Shown here piece by piece: positions 1 to 5,150 of a DNA stretch of 5,150 nt. Origin of the DNA: Candidatus Nomurabacteria bacterium (GTDB lineage: Bacteria > Patescibacteriota > Minisyncoccia > Phycocordibacterales > PALSA-1337); assembly GCA_943355185.1 (NCBI GenBank), contig CALREM010000034.1:1-5150 (forward strand), in the 5' to 3' direction. Numbering within the stretch: position 1 is the first letter of the stretch; each line of letters opens with the position of its first letter. The notes beneath the pieces were generated by a model. The model had not been told where the DNA came from. It did not search any database and saw only the letters and a list, made by a program, of their open reading frames with translations. Position numbers and translations under genes: made by a program.

Positions 1-965
1 TCGACAAAAATAATACCGTTGGCGGGAAATGGGTGATTCGCGACAAATGTTTGATTGTTTATACTCCATGTCCCCCACCCATTCTGGTTTGCAGAATTGG
101 TACACCCGCTCGGGGCTGAACGTAACGAAGTCACTCGGTACAAATCAAACGTATCATTTGTTTTAAGTAAAATACGATATCCTTGTGCCCCTGAAGCATC
201 GATGTAGCGCCCATTTGTATTTGCATCAACTTTCATTTGTGCCAAATCGAAGGTCAAACCAGCAAAATCAAAAGATTGTACCGGAAATTGTCTGCCCGCA
301 ATGAATACGTCCGGTCGACTCGGTACAGCTGCGGGAGGATTTGGGTCTACTGGATTTACTGTGGTATATACGGCAAATCTTTGCTGCGAAGTGCCGTCAT
401 CCGGATCATCGTAGGTAGTCTTTGAACTTGTAACAAGATTGTGTGAAAGTCCCTCAAAACGCACCCCACCATTTGAATGCACTGGACCGAATATTTCTGT
501 ACCAGCACCAAAACGCATGTCATTATTAGCAACCACTGCAAATTTTGCCAATGAAGGAATAGCGAGCGTCGCTTGAATACTACGCGTAATAGTCTCATCG
601 GAAGCCAAAACTCCTTTGGATTTTACTTTTACTATAGTCGAACCGATCGGTGGTGGCGTAATGGTCAATTCATATCGACCGATCACATCTCCATCAGCAT
701 CAGTGACATTGTGAAGATATGGTCCCGGTTGACCACCTGTGCCATCGGTATAGTCGGTTGCCGCATGCGCCAAATGCCAACGATAGTATTCAACACCTGC
801 TTCAGCTAACTGAAAAGCTTGCTCGCGTGCCGAAAGAGTCCGGGTCGTCTTGAGAATTGTTGCCCCCCAATTTGTGAGCCCTATCGTTACAGTAATCGCT
901 ATCCCCGCAAAGATCAGAGCATTTATGAGAATGACACCGGTTGTATATGTATATTTTTTATTCAT
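1..965 (-). CDS. PilX/GspK-like minor pilin, 3' end outside window
   Basis: This is an open frame of 321 codons plus two bases, starting at the ATG at 965 and running off the left edge without a stop. The start overlaps the stop of the upstream prepilin gene as ATGA. The protein begins MNKKYTYTTGVILINALIFAG, with a short basic leader, a Gly at residue 10 and a hydrophobic helix at about 11-33. It is followed by an AREQAFQLAEAGVEYYRW segment (47-63) like the amphipathic stretch of PilX and GspK N-termini. Residue +5 after the putative G10/V11 cleavage is Asn, not the usual Glu, as in GspK-type tip pilins. The later part is soluble and extracellular in style, with an FGPVHSNGGVRF segment (159-170) and an FPVQSFDFAGLTFDLAQMK segment (227-245) that recall uncharacterised pilus-linked proteins of Patescibacteria. 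A role in the pilus tip or priming complex is inferred. The class is fairly secure; the exact family is not. Confidence 0.8.
   Translation of the reverse strand, partial: MNKKYTYTTGVILINALIFAGIAITVTIGLTNWGATILKTTRTLSAREQAFQLAEAGVEYYRWHLAHAATDYTDGTGGQPGPYLHNVTDADGDVIGRYELTITPPPIGSTIVKVKSKGVLASDETITRSIQATLAIPSLAKFAVVANNDMRFGAGTEIFGPVHSNGGVRFEGLSHNLVTSSKTTYDDPDDGTSQQRFAVYTTVNPVDPNPPAAVPSRPDVFIAGRQFPVQSFDFAGLTFDLAQMKVDANTNGRYIDASGAQGYRILLKTNDTFDLYRVTSLRSAPSGCTNSANQNGWGTWSINNQTFVANHPFPANGIIFV
962..965 (-). other. ATGA stop/start overlap between two minor pilin genes
   Basis: The TGA stop of the 207-residue prepilin (964-962) and the ATG of the PilX-like protein (965-963) share bases as ATGA. This arrangement commonly goes with translational coupling by re-initiation. 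It supports equimolar or ordered production of two partners, and helps fix the start of the PilX-like protein, which has only a weak purine-rich AAAGA upstream. Confidence 0.85.
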
Positions 966-1585
966 AAATTATCTTTAAGATTACGTAATGCCGCTTGAGT
1001 GGAAAACGTTCTTATCACAGGAGATTTGTTAGGATCAGTGTCGATCGTGATATTTGTTTTAATTAAACGTATAGAAGTAAGCACTAAAGGGTATATCATT
1101 GCCGTGCTCGTCCCTGTATATGTACTACCGTAATATTCAAAAAGAGGTGTTGTGGATGAATTAACTACGCCAGTGGCAATTATTTTAAGAGTTTCCTGAG
1201 CCGGATTGTATACAGCAGGTGAACCAATCGGTTTTATTACTCCGCGATACATCGTCTGCCCTGTTAAGAAATAGTGGAGTTGCTCTGGAAGACCGTCACT
1301 ATCGATATCGGCAAAAAAAGTAAGTGTACTGGTGGCAGCCGCATTAATAGCATATGAACCATTTGCAGAAATAGCACTAGCACGAAGTTCGCGAGCGATA
1401 ACCTTCAGAATACTGGTTGCGTCTTGGATATTGGTTAATCGTATCTGTGTCGAACGGTTATAGTTGAGCACATTGTATTGAAATGTACCGACAGCAATCA
1501 TAACTACTACAAGTATAGATGTGGTAACAAGCACTTCCACAAGGGTCATACCTGTTATCTTTTTTTTAAATAGCCAAGAGCACAT
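962..1585 (-). CDS. PilW/GspJ-like minor prepilin
   Basis: This 207-residue protein carries a classical class III prepilin signal. Its 12-residue basic leader MCSWLFKKKITG is followed by MTLVEVLVTTSILVVVMIAV, giving cleavage after G12 with Glu at +5 (E17) and a hydrophobic helix at about 13-35. The rest is a pilin globular domain with an RSTQIRLTNIQDATSIL segment (44-60) continuing the N-terminal helix, then a beta-rich part with a DIDSDGLPE turn (93-101). That layout resembles PilW/GspJ-type minor pilins. The protein would be processed by a PilD-type prepilin peptidase (not in the window) and inserted in the inner membrane before assembly. The start at 1585 is chosen because it gives a leader of normal length; no good ribosome binding site is visible. 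It lies 29 bp after the 620-residue prepilin gene and overlaps the next gene by 4 bases. Prepilin identity is secure; the subfamily is inferred from context and overall look. Confidence 0.85.
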   Translation of the reverse strand: MCSWLFKKKITGMTLVEVLVTTSILVVVMIAVGTFQYNVLNYNRSTQIRLTNIQDATSILKVIARELRASAISANGSYAINAAATSTLTFFADIDSDGLPEQLHYFLTGQTMYRGVIKPIGSPAVYNPAQETLKIIATGVVNSSTTPLFEYYGSTYTGTSTAMIYPLVLTSIRLIKTNITIDTDPNKSPVIRTFSTQAALRNLKDNL

Positions 1586-1614
1586 GTCAACAATTATAAC
1601 GCATTTAAAACATA

Positions 1615-3477
1615 TTATGGTGTCAACAACACTTGATATTCAAACCATGGATCAGTAATGGCAATATCTACGGTCTGAGGTAGATATCCTGTTTTAGACA
1701 CAGTTACACTATAGGTCTCATTGTCCACAAGACTTGGAAATACAACCTGTCCTGGTGGTACACACGCAGACGTATAGGTAAATGAAACATCTGAAACGTT
1801 TGGTGTAACCGTTGTATCGTCAGTCGAAAGAAATAGCTTATATCTGGCATATTGATGATTCGCATGAACATTACTCAACGAAGAATTTGATGATGTGTAA
1901 TAAGTCCCGCCTGTACCATCTGGACCGACAAAATTCCAAGGACCTGTCGGCGACGTACTTGCCGCAGTGGCAAACTGCATGCGAACACTCTCAGGTCCGG
2001 CCAATGCTGGCTGATCCGTTGGAGACCAGATCAAAGAGTAAAAATTGCTATCGGAGCCTGTATCGAAAGTGGAAGATTCAAGCCACCCATTTGCATTATA
2101 TGTACCAAACACCTCCCGAATAAGGACTTGCCCAGACGATGTCGCAACATCAAGACTCCCGTCATCCTGAAAATATTTAAGAGGATCGACAAAAGTAACT
2201 TGCCCCGCACTTCCCGACCAATCACTCTGATTCAAATATCCACGCCCAGTCGTAAAAGTTTCATCGTACCCACCTGGTCCGGTCAATCTGACCGTGGCGT
2301 CAGATATAGGCAGTTGGGTCACACTGTCTTTTACGGTAATCAAAAGACTCTGCGGATTTTTAGGTGCAAGGATTAACTGCAGATCAATATCCGTATCTGG
2401 ATTGAGCGTAAATGGATTTAGCGGATTAACACCAATAAGATCATATGTATCGTCAATTGGGCCAAGTGTATATATATCCCATTCAAGTCCGGTAATATCC
2501 AGAAGGCCACTACCATTCGTTATATGATTCTGAGCGTATTTGGGCAGAAGAGGACCATCCTCTTTGTCGCCCGCCAGGGAGAAGTCGAAATTTCCAATCA
2601 CTTCACAAGTCGGGGTAACACTCGACACATGAACCGAACTTACCTTATCTATCGCAAAACTAACTTGTGTAACCTGTTGAATCAATACGGTAGCATCTGG
2701 TTTGGGAGGAATTGGGTTCGTAATTGTCGCAGGATAGGTTCGATCAGTGGAATACCCAGCTTTTGTAACGGTAATACGGTAAGCATTTGAATCTGGTGGC
2801 ACATCAACAAGTTGGAGCATGCCATTCGCATCCGTAACGTCATCAATAATGATAGTAGTGGTAGTGGCTATGTTTTGTACATGAACCGATGCTCCTTGCA
2901 CGGGCTGTGCACTTGCATCAAAAACACGTACGAACAATGCCCCATTCTGAGAAGCGGTCTCCAAGTTTTTCGGGGCCACCTGACCGGTCAAGGTAATCGG
3001 CTGCATACCACGACAACCGTCGCACGAAACAGTTACCTGAACTTTTTTATTATCAGCAGGTGAAAGATCGTTTGGAGTTCCGCCAATCGTACCGTCAAAC
3101 GCTAAATCAACGTTACGGACAATGCTCGTCACCACAAAAGTCGTGCCTCCACGAATAAGGTTTTGAGTATAGGGTATTTTGCCCGAAGGAATACTGCCTT
3201 GGACACCCACATCACTGTAAGGCATGTTGCGAGCAATTTCGAATTGTTCATTTGCAAGAGCTGTGGCCAAGACGCGATACTGACTCAAATCAACCAGTTT
3301 AAAGAGACTGATGTAAGCATTGTACGAAGCAATGGCGATTGTAAGGAACACTGCTGTACCGACAACAACTTCGACGAGACCGAAGGCACGGGAGCGCAGG
3401 GGCAAGGGCGGGTATGAAGTATGAGGTATGAGGTATGGAAATCGCATTTTTAATTGTGTGTTTGTTTTATACTTCAT
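1615..3477 (-). CDS. Large multidomain prepilin-like protein with Cna/carboxypeptidase-regulatory-like domains
   Basis: This 620-residue protein has a prepilin-type N-terminus. The leader is unusually long (31 residues), followed by FGLVEVVVGTAVFLTIAIA with Glu at +5 (E36) and a membrane helix at about 34-58; the residue before cleavage is Ala31 rather than Gly. A helical segment ALANEQFEIARNMPYSDVG (73-91) follows, then a CxxC (C152, C155). Next come a first carboxypeptidase-regulatory/Cna-B-like domain (about 178-265, with AQPVQGASVHV and VTKAGYS), a beta-rich middle domain (about 272-375), and a second such domain starting at SLLITVKD (377). The second domain seems interrupted by a separate beta-sandwich (about 440-570) and resumes at GQVVFPSLVDNETYSVTVSKTGY (576-598). 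It is far longer than ordinary pilins, so a pilus-tip adhesin or stalk role is inferred. The start is the ATG 2 nt after the pilC stop; M11 (ATG at 3447) is the alternative. Repeats encode part of the leader. Confidence 0.82.
   Translation of the reverse strand: MKYKTNTQLKMRFPYLIPHTSYPPLPLRSRAFGLVEVVVGTAVFLTIAIASYNAYISLFKLVDLSQYRVLATALANEQFEIARNMPYSDVGVQGSIPSGKIPYTQNLIRGGTTFVVTSIVRNVDLAFDGTIGGTPNDLSPADNKKVQVTVSCDGCRGMQPITLTGQVAPKNLETASQNGALFVRVFDASAQPVQGASVHVQNIATTTTIIIDDVTDANGMLQLVDVPPDSNAYRITVTKAGYSTDRTYPATITNPIPPKPDATVLIQQVTQVSFAIDKVSSVHVSSVTPTCEVIGNFDFSLAGDKEDGPLLPKYAQNHITNGSGLLDITGLEWDIYTLGPIDDTYDLIGVNPLNPFTLNPDTDIDLQLILAPKNPQSLLITVKDSVTQLPISDATVRLTGPGGYDETFTTGRGYLNQSDWSGSAGQVTFVDPLKYFQDDGSLDVATSSGQVLIREVFGTYNANGWLESSTFDTGSDSNFYSLIWSPTDQPALAGPESVRMQFATAASTSPTGPWNFVGPDGTGGTYYTSSNSSLSNVHANHQYARYKLFLSTDDTTVTPNVSDVSFTYTSACVPPGQVVFPSLVDNETYSVTVSKTGYLPQTVDIAITDPWFEYQVLLTP
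3410..3437 (-). repeat. Four tandem heptamers (CATACYY) inside a prepilin leader
   Basis: Read on the minus strand, four 7-bp units follow each other without spacer: CATACCT, CATACCT, CATACTT, CATACCC. Seven is not a multiple of three, so the repeat is read in changing frames. It encodes the odd FPYLIPHTSYP part (13-23) of the leader of the 620-residue prepilin. Any gain or loss of one unit would shift the frame. I recall similar TATGAGG/TATGAAG-type repeats in Parcubacteria genomes, but cannot verify that here. Confidence 0.85.
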
Positions 3478-3480
3478 ACC
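3411..3480. repeat. Perfect 12-bp inverted repeat across the pilC/prepilin junction
   Basis: GGTATGAAGTAT at 3411-3422 and its exact reverse complement ATACTTCATACC at 3469-3480 enclose 46 bases. On the transcribed strand the first arm starts at the last base of the pilC stop and contains the ATG of the 620-residue prepilin gene. The second arm lies in the heptamer tract within the leader-coding region. The mRNA could therefore pair the start codon into a 12-bp stem, leaving the alternative ATG at 3447 in the loop. A regulatory role is inference only. Confidence 0.8.
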
Positions 3481-4697
3481 TATATAGCGTTGACCAACGA
3501 ATACATCGGCGAAATCATCGCAATGGCAAAGAAACCGACCGCACCACCGATAAGAATCATCAGGAACGGCTCGATCACCGTCGACATGTCCTTGGTCTTT
3601 TGATCCACATCATTTTCATAATAAGTAGCCACTCCCAAAAGCATTTCACTCATTTTTCCAGTCTCCTCCCCCACACTCATCATCTCCGCAAAAAATACCG
3701 GATACAAGGTATGTGCTTCTGCAAATATTTTTGACATCAAGTCACCACGCTTGATTGCTTCTTGAGCCTTATCCAATACCGCTCGAAAATGCACATTTTG
3801 TACCACAGCTGAAGTAATGGTGATTGACTCAACCACATTAACCCCTGAGGTCAGCAAAGATGAGAGCGTCCGAGCAGTACGTGCAGCATTTACTTCTTGC
3901 ACCAATGAACCAATAACAGGAATTTTAAGCAAGAACCCATGGATGACTTTTTTACCAGAAACTTTACGTGACCACCAGGTAAACAAAGTGGCGACTATGA
4001 CAACTCCCAGGATCACCCACAGACCTTGATGTCGGATGATATTACTAACATCCAAAATAAACTGTGTTGTTGCCGGAAGTTTAACATTGAGTTCAGTGAA
4101 CGTTTTCATCAATACTGGAATGACGAAAATAAACATCAGAATCGCCACAATAATCATGGCAATAATGATTACCGCAGGATACATCAGCGCCCCACGAATA
4201 CGGCGTTCGAGCGCATGTGCACTATCCATTTGTGTACTGACCGCTTTGAGTGACTGAGCCAAGGTTCCACTTTGTTCTCCAGCATGAACCATGGAAATAA
4301 AAAGTGGAGAGAATATTTTTGAATGTCGAGCCAGAGAATCGGCAAACGTATTACCTTTATCAATTTCAGCGATAATATCGGCCAAGACTATTTTTAATCC
4401 TTTCTTCTTTGCCTGACGCTCCAATACTGACAATGCGCGAGAAAGTGGCAGACCCGCCTCAAGCATCGAGCCGAGATTGCGAGCGAAATTGATTTTTTCA
4501 ATAGTCTTGATACCTCGCTTCCCCTTTCCCAAGGAAATCAGTGTGTGAAATTTGGTGATCTTTTTTTCTTCAGCAGCAATCATTTCATCACCACCTTCGC
4601 GAATCAGACGATACAGGTCGTAGCGATCAGCCGCGTCACGTTCGGCGCTATATATTTCGCCTGTTTGTTTTTTTGCTTTAAATCGAAAGTGTGACAT
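3480..4697 (-). CDS. pilC: Type IV pilus inner-membrane platform protein PilC (GspF family)
   Basis: This complete 405-residue protein has the usual length and architecture of PilC/GspF, the polytopic membrane protein that couples the cytoplasmic assembly ATPase to pilin extraction. The soluble N-terminal part starts MSHFRFKAKKQTGEIYSAER. Two repeated GspF domains follow, at about 66-190 and 268-393. Each has the family landmarks: AGLPLSRAL (81-89) and GEQSGTL (140-146) in the first, TSGVNVVESI (283-292) and GEETGKM (343-349) in the second. Hydrophobic segments at about 171-197, 226-242 and 377-398 give the three expected membrane helices, and EPFLMILIGG (376-385) near the end is typical. The gene starts 3 nt after the pilB stop and ends 2 nt before the next start, so it is part of one operon. 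A type II secretion GspF role cannot be excluded from sequence alone, but the neighbouring minor pilins and apparent lineage favour a pilus. Confidence 0.95.
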   Translation of the reverse strand: MSHFRFKAKKQTGEIYSAERDAADRYDLYRLIREGGDEMIAAEEKKITKFHTLISLGKGKRGIKTIEKINFARNLGSMLEAGLPLSRALSVLERQAKKKGLKIVLADIIAEIDKGNTFADSLARHSKIFSPLFISMVHAGEQSGTLAQSLKAVSTQMDSAHALERRIRGALMYPAVIIIAMIIVAILMFIFVIPVLMKTFTELNVKLPATTQFILDVSNIIRHQGLWVILGVVIVATLFTWWSRKVSGKKVIHGFLLKIPVIGSLVQEVNAARTARTLSSLLTSGVNVVESITITSAVVQNVHFRAVLDKAQEAIKRGDLMSKIFAEAHTLYPVFFAEMMSVGEETGKMSEMLLGVATYYENDVDQKTKDMSTVIEPFLMILIGGAVGFFAIAMISPMYSLVNAI

Positions 4698-4700
4698 ATA

Positions 4701-5150
4701 TTATTCTGAAACTACGCGGAGCACTTCTTCTATGGTAGTAATACCTTGAACGCATTTATATATTCCATCCTCCAACATTGTCAGCATCCCCTCTTTCTTT
4801 GCCTGAGCCTCCAACTCCATCGATGTTGCTCCTTTCATAATCAGATCCTTGATACTCGGCGAAACCTTAAGAATCTCATGGATACCAACACGACCCTTGA
4901 ATCCTTCTTCATCTTTGGCCCCGCCTGATTTCCAAAATGAGATATCGTTCCACGTATCAGTTTCTTTGATGACTTTATCTGCCTTGAGTGCTGCCAGCAC
5001 CGTATCCAAATTGACCCCTTTCTGAAGTTGAGCAAATTCCGCCTTGGACAAGGTATACGACTGTTTCGTATCGGTTAATTTACGGACCAAGCGCTGGCCG
5101 ATAATGATATTGATTGTCGAAACCAATAGAAACGGTTCAACTTTCATATC
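4701..5150 (-). CDS. pilB: Type IV pilus assembly ATPase PilB (GspE family), C-terminal part only
   Basis: The frame is open to the right edge of the window; the last 149 residues and the TAA stop are visible, and the Met at 5147 is an internal residue, not the start. The visible part begins DMKVEPFLLVSTINIIIGQR LVRKL, matching the end of the GspE/PilB nucleotide-binding domain, where 'EPFL..S..N.I..QRLVR' follows the catalytic motifs. It continues to GFKGRVGIHEILKVS (83-97) and finishes with the C-terminal helical part, GATSMELEAQAKKEGMLTMLEDG to GITTIEEVLRV. The Walker A, Walker B, Asp and His boxes lie outside the window. The stretch between QRLVR and GFKGR normally holds a four-cysteine zinc element in PilB/GspE, but contains no Cys here and has a charged, helix-prone segment instead; the only visible Cys is C133. 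The protein hydrolyses ATP in the cytoplasm to drive pilus extension through PilC, encoded 3 nt downstream. Confidence 0.93.
   Translation of the reverse strand, partial: DMKVEPFLLVSTINIIIGQRLVRKLTDTKQSYTLSKAEFAQLQKGVNLDTVLAALKADKVIKETDTWNDISFWKSGGAKDEEGFKGRVGIHEILKVSPSIKDLIMKGATSMELEAQAKKEGMLTMLEDGIYKCVQGITTIEEVLRVVSE

Noticed and set aside
237..809. Small open frames on both strands in the left 960 bases as separate genes
   Set aside because: One continuous minus-strand frame from 965 to the left edge encodes a coherent PilX-like protein; the small frames are shadows of it.
3410..3437. Heptamer repeats as part of a CRISPR array
   Set aside because: The units are 7 bp and directly adjacent, without spacers, and no cas gene is present.
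3411..3480. The inverted repeat as an intrinsic terminator after pilC
   Set aside because: The stem is AT-rich, the loop is 46 bases, no T-run follows it on the transcribed strand, and it overlaps the coding start of the next gene.
3435..3734. Plus-strand open frames such as this 99-codon one, and others opposite the pilus genes
   Set aside because: They lie opposite well-recognised minus-strand genes, show no recognisable domains, and have low-complexity or His/Arg-rich composition typical of reverse-frame shadows.
962..4703. Alternative genetic code with TGA read as Gly
   Set aside because: TGA ends the 207-residue prepilin exactly at an ATGA overlap, and the five coding frames contain no internal TGA.
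4701..5147. A stand-alone 148-residue protein starting at the Met at 5147
   Set aside because: The sequence matches the internal EPFL..QRLVR region of PilB/GspE and the frame stays open to the window edge, so the gene is cut by the window and not truly short.

Overview
The window is one block of genes, all on the minus strand, with gaps of 29 bases or less. It encodes part of a type IV pilus / type II secretion-like machine. In transcription order (right to left) it holds: the C-terminal end of a PilB/GspE-type assembly ATPase (runs off the right edge); a complete PilC/GspF-type inner-membrane platform protein; a large 620-residue prepilin-like protein with carboxypeptidase-regulatory/Cna-B-like beta domains; a 207-residue PilW/GspJ-like minor prepilin; and the first 321 residues of a PilX/GspK-like minor pilin that runs off the left edge. 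The last gene has no stop inside the window, so positions 1-965 may look empty in a simple ORF list, but they are fully coding.

The likely source is a member of the Candidate Phyla Radiation (Patescibacteria), probably a Parcubacteria-type lineage. This is inferred from remembered family style. The ATPase lacks the tetracysteine element, the large prepilin carries an 'ANEQFEIARNMPY'-type segment and Cna-like repeats, and the PilX-like protein has a 'GPVHSNGG' segment, all of which resemble pilus loci of that group. No marker gene is present to confirm it. TGA, TAG and TAA are all used as stops, which argues against the TGA=Gly code of Gracilibacteria and SR1.

The genes fit one assembly pathway. 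The ATPase powers PilC, which extracts processed pilins from the membrane. The three prepilin-like proteins probably form a minor-pilin priming and tip complex, with the 620-residue protein as the surface-exposed, possibly adhesive, part. Junctions are tight: 3 nt (pilB/pilC), 2 nt (pilC/620-aa gene), 29 nt, and a 4-base ATGA overlap. This indicates co-transcription and probable translational coupling. No clear Shine-Dalgarno sequence precedes any of the four visible starts.

The most unusual DNA structure is at the pilC/620-aa gene junction. Four CATACYY heptamers and a perfect 12-bp inverted repeat span the last base of the pilC stop codon, the start codon of the next gene, and its whole leader peptide. 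It looks like a small repeat element caught in a prepilin leader, and it could fold the start codon into a hairpin. I see no CRISPR array, RNA gene, transposase or defence system.
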